Of a DNA stretch of 64,000 bases, positions 10,494-21,248 are shown piece by piece. Both the position numbers and the translations under genes were made by a program. The DNA is from Calocera cornea HHB12733 (taxonomy: Eukaryota > Basidiomycota > Dacrymycetes > Dacrymycetales > Dacrymycetaceae), in assembly GCA_001632435.1 (NCBI GenBank), contig KV423968.1, forward strand, positions 1-64,000, written 5' to 3'. Below the pieces are notes generated by a model. The model did no database searches. It was not told the DNA's origin and saw only the letters and a program-made list of their open reading frames with translations. Every line of letters starts with the position of its first letter. Position 1 is the stretch's first letter.

Positions 10494-12813
10494 CTAATGC
10501 ACTGGATGACGAGATGAGCTTTCTACCTGCGTATGGAGAAGATTCTCGAGGCTTTCGACGAGGATCATGGCATCTTCAAGTATTGCATCAAGTAATGTTA
10601 GATCATACGCTGCGGACAGAGCGCTTTCGACTGCGGCAAGTTGTTCGTCAACGTGGTTAACCAGTGTCATGCACTTTAGAGATAGGCTTGTATCCCACAC
10701 CGAACATGTCCTCAACGTTGCCGAGTCGTTCTGCTAAGCAATTGAACTAAGTGATTTGAGGAAGGTTGAGAGATGAGAAATACTTACTGTGGGTTGAACG
10801 AAAAACTCCGCCATGCCTTCCACAGCGATCCTGGTGGTGTCCTCCGCGAGGAGCTCTGGACCAAAGTTGCCGAGCCTCTCTGCTCTGCTTCGGCATTCGG
10901 TCTCTTCAGGTGTATGAGTCTCTGGCCTGGACTTTTCCGTACTCGGTCCATTTGGTGGACTACTTGTTCCGGTCCTTATTGGAATCTCTTCATCATCCTC
11001 ACACGCAGCAGCAGAGGGGGGATCAACAAGCTCCTGAATCGAGACATCCACCATATTGCCGCTTCCATTACCGGAGCGGAGGCCAGATTCCGTCAGCAGC
11101 TCGTCCGGCACAAACTTCAGATCCAAAGGGGATACAGCCTGGCCTTGTCTGGTGATCTCGGCAACCATTGATAGAGTCATTTTCAGCTGATTGCAGAACC
11201 ATTCGTCGTAAGGGATTTCCAATTCGTAATAGAAGCTCAGCGCAAGGTTCTGTCAAGAGAGCTCAGCATTACAACATCGCGTTCCTGTAAGCCTTCAGAC
11301 CAACACGCACCAACTGGGTCAGCGATGCCATCCACTCATCCATAAAGACTTCTTTGTCTTCGACAGTCGAATCAAACAGATGTCGACACAGTCCACTTGA
11401 CCAGCAGATGAAGGAGCCTAGAGGTGGCAGGCGGTCGGGTACAAGCACAGTCGGAGGTGGCAAGTCCATACCCCAGTCGAATTCACGGATAATGCTGTTG
11501 TTCAGCACCCACGGCACTTGATATTCGATACCAAACGCGTGATGAATTAGATACTGAATGCAAAACAGTTGTCGCAGCTGGACGGATAGCGACTCTGGTT
11601 GCGACTTGAAGGTTTGCAGCCCTGCATTCTGCTTGCAATGTCAAACAAGTCGATGAGAGGAAGCGGAGTTTTCTACGCACCCATGCCGTTGCGCTTTGTT
11701 TCATCCATTCGGACACCGCACGCAGTGTGGCCGCAGAGCCGTACGGTGCCATCCCACATCGCAAGATGGATTTCCGTAGAGCTTCATTAGCCGTACTCCT
11801 CAAAGGCCGACATATGGCGAGGTAAAGGGCCGCGTCAGTCGTTCGGGCGGTCGCCTGGTCCAACGGGATAACTATCCACTGCGAAATCCATCCTGGGAGA
11901 AAGGAGGCATTTTGAGATTTCTGCGCGACAATAACAAGCACCTGTAAGGTGAATTGAAGGTCTACGGCAATGGAATGATCAAAGCTGATTCTTGCATGGC
12001 CCCACGCCAGCTTGATATCTGTCTGTGGTTGGTTAGTCCTTGCCACTTGGAACCGCCCACTTGACTTACTATGACATTAATTGCATGGGATATCCAGTCT
12101 ATCATCGGCTCTTCTTCTCTTCGTCCTGAGCCTGTAGGAAGGAACGCCAAGACTTCGTATAACCGACCCAGGTATCGACTAGTCAGAACTTGAGCGGCAG
12201 CCTCGCGCCGAAGGGATGAGTACAAGTATACAGTCTTCGACGGGGAGCTCGAACAGCTCTGTGGCCTGGGTGTTACTCGATGGCGCGTGGGAAGCGCGTC
12301 TTCTGTTTTGGGATTTGGCGCCGGGGGGACAGGGCTGGCCAGATCGGATATATCGATTACAGAGACCTTCCCGATGCATTCCGCCGTAAAGAGGGCCTTA
12401 TTCATGGTATTTGCGGGGAGAAGTTGGAATGGAAGGGTGGATAGCTTCGCCAAAGTCTCTGCAGAATTGTGCTCATATATGCCGTCCAATAGGAACGCCG
12501 CGAAACGTGCTGTTAGCCCTGGATGCCACTCGCTAACAACATCACAGTGACTTTGCAGTATTTGGGTCTGTACGGTGGAGCAGTTAGCTAGAAGCACATC
12601 AACCCAATACTAGGTACAGACCCAGATGTCGATTTGAGACTGGAATGAACGCGGAGAGAGTCCCAACGCCGTTGCGTTTGTGTTGTGCCGGAGTTCGTCC
12701 AGGACTCCTTTCCACTCCTCATATCGGACCCCTGGTGTAACGATGTCTGATATTGATTGATGAACCGCTCGTAGGCTATCGTTAGTGCCGTGGCTCGATA
12801 GAATTTCATCCAT
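10494..12813 (-). CDS. Unknown protein, left member of a divergent paralogous pair
   Basis: Not a recognised family. The first usable start is ATG at 12813 (MDEILSSHGTND). Frame-keeping introns join exons beginning TQILQSHCDVVSEWH, KLAWGHARISFDHS and NLALSFYYELEIPYDEW, and the last intron before QNDSATLRTC ends in ttgcttag. The C-terminal half contains GSFICWSSGLCRHLF, VFMDEWMASLTQL and LSFYYELEIPYDEWF, which align with the gene transcribed in the opposite direction from 12968 (FELLYFWSTDCAQRLY, VYVEQWFSEWSEL, LSVYSEYGLPYHDSF). The tail is helical and Leu-rich (NHVDEQLAAVESALSAAYD). An acidic Pro/Ser-rich linker separates core and tail. Function is unknown. Some central exon borders are approximate. 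Confidence 0.5.
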
Positions 12814-12967
12814 GATATTGGTGCTGCCTTTGCAGGTGGATGTCGTAGGGGCCACGATAGTGACACTGGATGCTGTTTGGTGCGCAATGACGTCACGCGT
12901 CCGCGCCGCGAGCCTGACTTCAGTGCCTCACATCCGATCCCTGGCAGGTGAGACAGGCTCCACCACA
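12814..12967. promoter_or_regulatory. Short bidirectional promoter with CRE-like and ACGCGT motifs
   Basis: Only about 154 bases separate the two proposed start codons. The core has TGACGTCA (12888-12895, a perfect CRE/ATF palindrome) immediately overlapping ACGCGT (12895-12900). Shared control of the two genes is inferred from this layout. Confidence 0.4.
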
Positions 12968-15032
12968 ATGGACACGGCAGATCCTGCTCAATCCTCCTCC
13001 GATGACGAGCTCGACCTTATTCCTCGCCGTAGGCGCTCGCGTATGCCCGCTAGGGTACGACCGTACGTACGACGACCATCGCCACTGAACTCGTCCGCCG
13101 ATGAGTTGGATTTGTTATCGGCAGAAAGAGAGGAAGGTGAAGCAAGGCGTGCTCAATCCGTCGCCCAGATACCTCTACCTCACTCCGATACCGATCATCC
13201 GCAGTCTAAACATTGCCATGAAGGAGATTCCGATGGGTCGAATGTTCGGGTCGACGACGAGGTGACAATGCCCAATGTTGAACATTCCGATGAAGATGAA
13301 GCGGTTGAATGCATCCGTGCGACTGCAATAAAGCGGCGAGCTATTGAAGGATATTATCGTCTCGCCCTTCGAGAAGCGCTTATCCTACGGCCCGTTATTG
13401 GCGTCTCCTCGAATGGAGATCGCCGTCGATGGTCGGCGTCGGTGAAAATCATTGTGGTACGTCAATCTACTTCCAGATCGAGCCCGAACCTGCAGGACCG
13501 AACGCGTCTCATCCATTGCGCAGGAGACTCTGAAGCTCACTCACCAACTGACAGCACTTCAACTCGGCGCCGAAACTCTGAAGGACATCGCCACCGTGGA
13601 GCTGTATCTGCGAGACTTGGCTCCACCCACCGAGGTCTCGCCGACGGTTCCACAACCAGCCATGTCAGCTGAATACAATACAGCCGCACCACGCGACTAT
13701 GTTGGGTTGCTGGATCTTTCCCAGGTCTTGCCCTATCATTTGAAGAAACACGCGCTAAGTCTGCGGAGCTTTGGCGGGAGCCCGTCTATGTCTCGTCATT
13801 CCACGGCTGAAGGCCAAATTTGGTTAGACAAGATCTCGACGGAACTGGTGAGTCACGAACACGGCCTTGTTCGATGCTCATTGACGGTATGCAGAACCCG
13901 CTTCTGGTGCATACGAACGATAACCATCCTCAGTATGCTTCCGCATTCTGCCGCATTGCCCAAGTTTACTACGAGCGCGAATATGCTTGGTGCATAGTCA
14001 AAGGCTGCAAGAGACGTTTGCATCGACCGATTCCGTTATGTGAGAGCATGAACCTACCAGCCCTCGTACCTGTGTTGTCATTACGTGCCTCCGACACATT
14101 TGAACTCCTATACTTCTGGTCAACCGATTGTGCACAGCGCTTGTACAAGCGAGCACCGGCCGGCGCGCTCAGGCAAGTCTATGTGGAGCAATGGTTCTCT
14201 GAATGGAGTGAATTGGTACAGCAGCTTCCTGCTTCAATTTTGCAGCCCGGACTAATTATTGTGATGCACTGTAGACCGACCTACTATCAGTATACTCGGA
14301 ATATGGTTTGCCTTATCATGACTCATTCGAAAAGCTCATTATTCAATTGATAAGCGTCGCAAAGCGCATATCATACACTATGGGGATCCCGCTACCGGTG
14401 CAATCATGGCAGCTCAATTCTCGGGTCGCGAAGCTCTCAGGTCTTGAGCAGAGCAAATCCTCAGAAGACCACGAAAATCGAGACAGCGGAGATGGCATTG
14501 ACTCGCATGATGATGCACCGTGGGACGATGGTCGGTTGCGGCAGACTGATAATCCGAGCGCCGGTCCACCTCCAGCAGAGCCCGTCCAGCCCGTGCGTCA
14601 TGTACTACGGGAACCTCTAGACCATTCTTTCAAATCCCATGGCGGTGTGAGTTGATCACCTGATTTGGTATTGCTTCACGCTGATTATATTCTTATAAGC
14701 CACCCATGATTGCCACTGATTCGACATCCTCTGATGCTAATACCCTTTTTGAGACTAGGGCATCTCCGGCTGACCTAGCCACTGGCTCACTTATGCCTTC
14801 TGCAGCAGATGATCGCGTCTTAAGCTCGTGTAGGGATCAACTCCAGAACGATGTCACAGGTCTTCGACAAGCGCTCACATACCTCAGCGTGAATGCCAGC
14901 GCTCGAACGAGCTTCAAGGCAGGCAATACTTCACCGCTGCGGACATCCATCGTGAATGCTCGCGCACATCTCGCTACACTAAGGGACGTTCTTCTTCGCG
15001 TGCTGAGGGAAACAGAAGCGGTCGAGAGATGA
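12968..15032 (+). CDS. Unknown protein, right member of a divergent paralogous pair
   Basis: Not a recognised family. Starts at ATG 12968 with an acidic/basic disordered region (SSSDDELDLIPRRRRSR), then a probable helix around SIAQETLKLTHQLTALQLGAETLKDI. Frame-keeping introns include one after DKISTEL (about 13850-13896, gtgagt...tgcag) and one after SEWSEL (about 14216-14275, gtacag...tgtag). Joining them gives SEWSEL directly before TDLLSVYSEYGLPYHDSF. The segment from about 13.9 to 14.4 kb aligns with the gene divergently transcribed from 12813. After a Pro-rich linker and an intron near 14.65-14.70 kb, the C-terminus is helical (QLQNDVTGLRQALTYL, ARAHLATLRDVLLRVL). The overall plan of disorder, core, linker and helical tail is like its partner. 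The splice site near 13.44 kb is uncertain. Confidence 0.5.
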
Positions 15033-15185
15033 ATCATCCTTGCATGTGGCCGCTGATTGTAATCTATCAGCAGGTCGGTCCGAATGAGCATGTTATTTAC
15101 GTATGCGTACATAGTAATGTCTGAGTATGAACTTGTGATAAACCAAACCCGCATCCTAGTGCTTCTTGCAGACGCGTTAACCTGC
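15033..15185. other. Spacer before the palindrome array
   Basis: Short 3' flank of the unknown gene ending at 15032. It contains one ACGCGT at 15172-15177, just before the array. No gene seen. Confidence 0.4.
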
Positions 15186-15297
15186 GTGGACCTGAGGTCG
15201 ACCCTGCTTTCCCCTGGGTGGAGCTGAGGTCCACGCTGATGTCACCTCGGTGGATCTGACATCCACACTTAATGGATTGTGTGGACGTCAGGTCCAC
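15186..15297. repeat. Four-copy array of a 17-bp palindrome with 32-bp period
   Basis: Copies start at 15186, 15218, 15250 and 15281, so the spacing is 32, 32 and 31 bases. The sequences are GTGGACCTGAGGTCGAC, GTGGAGCTGAGGTCCAC, GTGGATCTGACATCCAC and GTGGACGTCAGGTCCAC. Each is a near-perfect inverted repeat of the form GTGGAN...NTCCAC, and in the third copy both sides of the stem change together (C-G to T-A). The fourth copy extends to 10-base arms (TTGTGTGGAC and GTCCACACAA) around a 5-base loop. The 14-15 base spacers are not alike. The period of 32 is not a multiple of 3, so this is not a protein repeat. Confidence 0.8.
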
Positions 15298-15576
15298 ACA
15301 ACTAAATCTGCTCCTGTTATGTCATACCAGTTTGGGGGGGCTGGTAGGGTCTGCCTCCATCTGCTCAGAGTCGAAACGTTACCCTTTAGTTCTGTTTTCG
15401 TAGACACGTATCGAGCACGCGCCATATCAGCATACGGCAGATTCAAGTGCAGGAGTAAGGTGAGTGTCATGTTCTGCGACCTGAAGAGCCCGAAGGGTCA
15501 TTGAATAAGGTGGGATGTACGAAATAGGGAGTTGTCGAACCGCAGTCAACTGGAGAAATGGGCTCTGTTCTCATAA
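15298..15576. other. Spacer after the palindrome array
   Basis: Flank between the array and the 3' end of the DUF6532-like gene. No further palindrome copy or gene is seen. Confidence 0.4.
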
Positions 15577-17265
15577 TTAAGGGCTACTGGTACCTGACCC
15601 AAGTTTGCTGTTATTGACGACGAACCGCTCATCTACCCCTCGTAATATCGGGATGCTTCGACAGACTGAAGGGCAAATTAGTTGTCCCAGGTCTGAGATT
15701 ATGAGTTGCACTGTGAGTATATCGATCTAAATGTCAAAATAACACAGTATACGATATGGAGAATGACGTACAAACAAGCTTCGCTGAGTCTTGCCATCAT
15801 TGTGTCGTACTCATGCTTCTGTTCCTTTCGTAGCTTGGCCAACAGCCTGAGCATTTCATGATATATTTGGATATTTGCCCCCTTGTAGACATAGATACGT
15901 TCGCTGCGAAGATAGCCCGTTCGGTAGCAGGACAAGATATGTTTTAACTGCCAAGACATCATTAGCAGAACACAGGTTTCATATACCAGAAACGTACGGT
16001 CAGCACCGTGTAAGAGATCATGGGCCAGGGAACTGGATCGAACAAGGCAGGCTCCTTGGCTGCCTCAGAACATTCCGCAGATCGGCTGGGATCCATGTAT
16101 CCCATATTCGCAATTAGCCTGATTACGGCGGGATGGAGACAGGGAAGCGGTCCGCAAGAATCTCCATCCTATAAAGTGCAGCGTCAGCTAAAGATCGTAT
16201 ACACAACATCAAGACAGCTTACTGTGATAGAGTCCTCGTCCGGATAGATGAAAGAGAAGCGGTCCAGTAGCCGGACAATCTTTTCTCCCACCCGTTTTCT
16301 TAGACTGCGCCGTTTAGTGTCGAGCTGATTTCGCACTTTCTTGCGTGTTGCGCTTTTCCAGGCTGCTTCAACGATCTGTGCTTCTGCGTACAGCTCAAAG
16401 GCTTCTTGGTATTCTTCAGGCATAATAGAAGCAGCCTTTGTTTTGAAGAGACTGCGTAGGGTTGGCCCTACCTTTTTCAGCTGCGATGTGTGATTAAATG
16501 AGTACCAGCCTCGGCATTAGATAAGGAGCTCACCAATGTCCACATGCCAGGATTCTCATGTAGATCAATTCTCGGTGCATTTGGGTCTATCGCTGTTGCC
16601 TCTTCGTTGGCTTGGTCACAGGCCCTATGGATGAAAGATCGTTCTTTCGCATCGTCTGGCATCATGTCTTCGGTAAGATGAAACCTTCGGACAAGTTGCC
16701 TAGCTCTTTGAAGCGTCGGAACCAAGTGAGGGTAGTCGTACAAGTTCTCCCCATAAGCGTCGGAAGTATGCTTGCCAGGACATTCGGCGTGAGTAGTGTG
16801 TCGATCCGGAGAACCCATATCGCTATGTTGAACTTGACCTTCGGACCAGCTCGGTGTACGAAGCGCGAGAGATCCACTGCGTCGCCTACGAGGGTTTGAA
16901 TCTTTCTTTCCTGCTTGATGTGTGATTGACCCATCCAATGTCTTCATTGGTCGCTTTCGCGTATTTTGTCGTGTTCGCCGTGTTCCTGGTTTGCCGTTCC
17001 GCTACAGTTCAATCACAAGTGAGCATTGGCAATGGGGATGGTTCAGTGAACCTACGTCCTCCGCACCACTTTTCAGCTGCGCAATAACCTCTCTTTCAGA
17101 GCTCTCGCTTGACGAAGGGATGTGGCTTGAAGAGATCTGAATTCCCCGACTGCTATAAGTAGCAGTAGAGTCCATAGGTGACTCGCCGACAGCCTGAGGG
17201 GACACTTCCATCGGACTTGGTGAATGGGAACGGGCGTACAGCCTCATTGTAGACGTCGAGGGCAT
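15577..17265 (-). CDS. DUF6532-domain-like protein
   Basis: DUF6532 is a domain of unknown function widespread in agaricomycetes. Proposed start is ATG at 17265 (MPSTSTMRLYARS). Introns that keep frame: one after KSGAED, one after NPGMWTL (gtgagc...tcgcag), one after DEDSIT (gtaagc...tttatag), and one after ISYTVLT (gtacgt...ttggcag). The N-terminus is Ser-rich, then basic (GTRRTRQNTRKRP, NPRRRRSG). The domain-like part includes LVPTLQRARQLVRRFHL, WKSATRKKVRNQLDTKRR, HPAVIRLIANMGYMD, FDPVPWPMISYTVLT and ILSCYRTGYLRSERIYVYKG, in the order and spacing I expect for DUF6532. The last exon (to a TAA at about 15577) is the least certain; the previous open frame would stop at about 15699. Identification rests on pattern memory, not a search. 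Confidence 0.5.
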
Positions 17266-18037
17266 CGCTCTCTCGCTCTAACGCGAAACAGACAGGGTGG
17301 TTCTGTCGTAGGCTACGTTGTATGAAAACAGCCTGTCGTAATTGTCGGACCAAAGGGGAGTCTATTACTGTCAGACCGGGAGAGTTTCCCCAATGATTTC
17401 CGACTTACCAAGTTTGAAGACACAATTCAAGCTGTAATTATGACTGAGTGATATAGACTTTGTGCGGCTTCCAGTATTGCCGAACGGATCAGCTAAATAG
17501 GTGCTGGGGTAAGAACAGTCAGAACAAGCGACCGCTAAAATCAACGACTGCCAGCGGCCAGGCTGTGCTACTTAGCTGGGTCCGGGCCAGACCCGACGGT
17601 CCGGGTGCGCGCGGCGAGTTTGCACGGCAAGGCCCCCGGGTCCGCGCACTGGCAGGGACCCTATCTCCGTAGAGGCCCTGCCTATTACATAGCTCCAGTA
17701 GCAGACCCTGGTCTCACGTAGCGCTACGTCAGGGTCTGGCTATCCGCGCACGGTGCGTTTCTGTGATGTTAGGAAGTAAAGGGACCGTGGACTATGAAAG
17801 GAGGGAGAAGAAGGGGCCAGATTTCTCGGGAGCGACACAAGAGGCTACGCATTGAGAGGAGATGGCAGCTTTTGAGGCCGTATAGTTGCCCGTTCGTAGA
17901 AGTACATAGTGCGGGCTGTGAGAGGTTGACAGCCGATGCGCAACTTCGTCTCATTCTGGATTACAGCCCGTAGCTGCCCCGTCGGTCCACACGACCTTAT
18001 CTTCAATCACCTCCCGCCTTAACGCCGATACTGGAAG
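17266..18037. other. Intergenic stretch with a GC-rich palindromic island
   Basis: No gene recognised. The segment from about 17565 to 17765 is strongly GC-rich and built of short inverted repeats: CAGACCCTG (17702-17710) pairs with CAGGGTCTG (17730-17738) around the 14-base palindrome ACGTAGCGCTACGT (17716-17729), and GCAGGGACCC nearby pairs loosely with AGGCCCTGC. It may be the end of a degraded transposon or a structured element. The rest is unremarkable. Confidence 0.5.
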
Positions 18038-19309
18038 TTAAACTTGCGAAGGTCCGGGGGTAGACCTCTTGCTATGTTTAGCATAAGATGCTCGTTCTGT
18101 TCTTCGCGCTCCGGGAAGCTCCACATGGAAACGGTTATCAATGTTAGCTCGCATGCCGACAGGTGTAGAGGAGGCAATTTGTCTGTTGCCCGGCGTCGAG
18201 AATCTCGCAGGACGAGCGACCCGGCTGAGTCGTAGTCTTAAATGTTCTACATTCGGTGCCCTCTTGATGAATTGAGGCGAAAGATCGCGGTTCCAATAGT
18301 GCAGAGTCATCCAAGTTAGATTGTGGAGTGGTTGCATGCGAGGTGGAAGCGCAAGTAGGCGATTGCTTGTTCCCGATTCGGGGAACGCGATTTCAAGGTC
18401 CACGAGCTTCGGGGTAGCCATTAGTGGAAGCCAATATAACGCATATCGGGGTGCCGTAATCGTGAGACTTTCTAGACTTGGAAGCTCCAGGCGCAGAAGC
18501 GTTGTGTTGCCAAGGTCGTCCCATACAGAAAACCTCACTATGGTACTGTCGAGGGAGAGTCGTCTCAGCGATTGCATGTGTTGTAAGATGCTCACGACTG
18601 AGGTTAAAACTTCCCAGTCTGTTTGGTGGGCATCCGTAAAGCTCAAGCCCAGTTATTCACGTCCGGACAGGTCCATTGGAAGATGGAATATGAAGGTGCG
18701 GTTTATCGACAGCAATCTAAGACCAGGCGACGGCAGGATGGGTTGGATCAGGACTGGCATTGCAGTCCCTTCAGCTGGACCGGTCCTACCGCAGGAGGAG
18801 GAGGCAAAAACGTTTAAGGACAGTGTTTCAAGCGTCTTCGATAGAATCCGTTGTTGGTATAGTGGGATATTGGCAATATAAGTGGGACAACCTTCGAGGC
18901 GTAGGTGCCTAATGCGATCGTCGAAGTGCGTCTGGTTGAGTAGTTTGTCATGGGTAGCCCACCATCGCAACTCGATCATGGCTGGTTTACAGCAAGAAAC
19001 AAGCGTTTCTGCCAGGCGCAGTGCGGTAATGCCTGTGACGGAGTCCTCCCGCCCATCGCCGGCCACCACGTTGATCTTCGACCATATGGAGGACAAGTCG
19101 AGCGCCGCGCATCTCCACCTGCCGCATACATGGGAAACCGTGACTTGGGACGACTCCAAAATATTACGATCGAGGTGTAAGGGTCGATCATCGCAAAGAA
19201 TGCCGAATATCTGTTGCAGGATCTCGATGGGCAAGCTTTGCGCCGGCGAGGAGGATAGAGGATTCAGGTTGCCTAGCGGACGGTCCACGGTTGGGAATGC
19301 AAGCGCCAT
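18038..19309 (-). pseudogene. F-box/LRR-type gene broken by an in-frame stop
   Basis: F-box proteins recruit substrates to SCF ubiquitin ligases. ATG at 19309 begins MALAFPTVDRPLG, soon followed by an F-box (SPAQSLPIEILQQIFGIL, then VCGRWRCAALDLSSIWS) and Leu-rich repeats. At 18653-18655 a TAA interrupts the frame directly after DLSGRE; the same frame continues LGLSFTDAHQTDWEVLTS and further repeats to 18038. The neighbour at 19842-21248 reads KELDLS at this point, so the stop replaces a single residue. The tail after about 18.2 kb no longer resembles the neighbour. No plausible intron removes the stop. A sequencing error is the main alternative. Confidence 0.65.
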
Positions 19310-19841
19310 CTGCTGGACGGGATGTGAAGGCGCTTCACCAAACAGGTCACAGGTGTCTGCTTGTCTACTGAGAGATACATACCGACATCGCTTTTGACGA
19401 ACTGGCGAAGCGCGGCACCGTCTGCTTGTGGTCGAGGCAAAGTCATGCGCCGTTGCCAGCGCGACAAACTCGGGAGCAAAGTCAGACCCGCTCCCGTGCA
19501 CCGTCTTTCCCAAACGATTACGAAGCGAAGAGGCAAAATTTTTTCCAACGAAGCTACACCGGTTGATGGAAAGAAGCAAAATCAAGTAAGTAGAGTACCC
19601 CAGGAAGCCGGATCAGATGGCATGGCAACAGCCGAGTCTCGGACCGTGCCGGCTTCTGGGCGGGGAAGAGATAAAATAGCCTTATCATCATAAGTTAGTT
19701 AGACCTAAAGTTAACTAATACTTGATAGAACTACGAAGGGGATGAAGCATGGAGTCACTACTATCGTGCCTTCCGAGCCGTGCTCCAAGCTGACACTCAG
19801 CCATCAGCCGAACATGTATATAGCCCTTCGGCCCAATCCGG

Positions 19842-21248
19842 CTAATTACGTGTCATTAGCCTGGCACCGGTCCCCGCAAGGCTCACAGCAACTACATCTT
19901 TCACAGCACCATCAATAATATACCGGTAGTTGATCACGGCTAGGTTTGGTGCAAACTTGCGAGTCATTGCTGCCCGACGCTGTGCGTCATCTCCGCAAGT
20001 ATCGTTTGAATTGGAGGCGGAATATCCGTAGCTCACCAACGAAAGCTCCCGCAGTGACAGGCGAACGGAAAGTGACCCGCTTGCTGACCTCTCCTGGATG
20101 TGACGTATGTTGTTTTTCCACGACCATTCGCCTCCGATCGTGAGGTGTTGGAGATTGGGCGCCGCCTCTAGGAAGAAAGACAAAAGAGTGTTGTGGCAGC
20201 CGTACAACGCCATCGATGTGAGACTCCCGAGCGGCCGCATCTGCGCCATCAATCGTGCCAAAGTCCGGTAGTCACCGTCTTCCTGACAGGTGACTTCGAG
20301 GTTTTGAAGCTTTGGCATCTCCAGCAATGGAAACCAGTACAACCCGTATTCGAGATCGGATAACGCCAGCGTCTGAAGCTCCGGTAACTGAAGTATAGGG
20401 TTTGGCATAAGGTCGACATCGTCATCCGTCGAGCGGTCGTCCGGGTCGTTTGGGTAACAACCGCCTTGCAAGTTGATTCGCAACAGAGACCGGGTACATC
20501 GGAGAAGTTCGAGCACGGTAGCAACGGTGCTGGTTTCGTCCTCGCAAAAGCTAGATATCGATAGATCAAGTTCCTTGAGCCAAGAATCCTCAACCCGCAA
20601 GCAGTAAATGAATATGTGATGCATCGAAACGGAATGGAGGTTCGGCGGCAAGTAGATGGAGTCGGATGGCATAGAATAATAGTTGCTGGCGGGCGAGCAA
20701 TGACAACCTTCCGCGACAATAAGGGATAGATGGTCTAGCGAGCTTGAACGCATCCACCGCTGATATAGCGGAAGTCGTACCCAGTGATATGGGCAAACTT
20801 CGAGATTCAAACGGCCGATACGGTCATCGAATGGTGTACTTGTCGGGAAGGCATCCTCGGATCCGTGACAATGAGAATCTCGAAATGTCAGCTGGATGTC
20901 GAGTGCTTTACAGCGCGGAAGAATGATGTCCAGGATCCGAAAAGTAAGCAGAACCTGGGTAGAGCCGTCGTCATTGGTATCATCTTCGTCCCAGGACTGC
21001 GTAGAGACATTGTCATTGTCATCGTTCCAGCGCCGCTCCATGTTGATGTTCGTCCATAGCGAAGATGAGTCGAGTACAACAGCTCTCCACGAACGGCAGA
21101 CGCTGGCAATTGTCAATTGTTTTGAGGTGGCGACCTCCAAGCCCAACAGCAAGGGTTCCCTATCACAAAGCAGCTGGAAGATATGTCGGAGAATCTCGAC
21201 CGGTAGAGTCTGTGCCGGTGAGGAGTAACGAGACATAGAGAACTCCAT
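19842..21248 (-). CDS. F-box/LRR-type protein, intact single-exon copy
   Basis: 468 residues from ATG at 21248. The N-terminal F-box reads SPAQTLPVEILRHIFQLL and ASVCRSWRAVVLDSSSLWTN, followed by degenerate Leu-rich repeats (for example LPELQTLALSDLEYGLYWFP, MPKLQNLEVTC, APNLQHLTIGG). Presumed substrate adaptor of an SCF ubiquitin ligase; the target cannot be read from sequence. It is the best preserved of three adjacent relatives on the same strand (18.0, 19.8 and 21.7 kb), an obvious tandem expansion. Intronless and with no visible lesion. Confidence 0.8.
   Translation of the reverse strand: MEFSMSRYSSPAQTLPVEILRHIFQLLCDREPLLLGLEVATSKQLTIASVCRSWRAVVLDSSSLWTNINMERRWNDDNDNVSTQSWDEDDTNDDGSTQVLLTFRILDIILPRCKALDIQLTFRDSHCHGSEDAFPTSTPFDDRIGRLNLEVCPYHWVRLPLYQRWMRSSSLDHLSLIVAEGCHCSPASNYYSMPSDSIYLPPNLHSVSMHHIFIYCLRVEDSWLKELDLSISSFCEDETSTVATVLELLRCTRSLLRINLQGGCYPNDPDDRSTDDDVDLMPNPILQLPELQTLALSDLEYGLYWFPLLEMPKLQNLEVTCQEDGDYRTLARLMAQMRPLGSLTSMALYGCHNTLLSFFLEAAPNLQHLTIGGEWSWKNNIRHIQERSASGSLSVRLSLRELSLVSYGYSASNSNDTCGDDAQRRAAMTRKFAPNLAVINYRYIIDGAVKDVVAVSLAGTGARLMTRN

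Noticed and set aside
10494..15032. Mating-type HD1/HD2 locus, suggested by the divergent gene pair
   Set aside because: Neither protein shows a homeodomain (no WF-N-R helix), and the usual neighbour, mitochondrial intermediate peptidase, is absent.
15186..15297. CRISPR-like array (short palindromic repeats with spacers)
   Set aside because: Only four diverged copies, spacers of 14-15 bases, eukaryotic context and no cas genes.
17565..17765. tRNA or rRNA fragment in the GC-rich island
   Set aside because: No A-box/B-box pair, no cloverleaf and no resemblance to rRNA.
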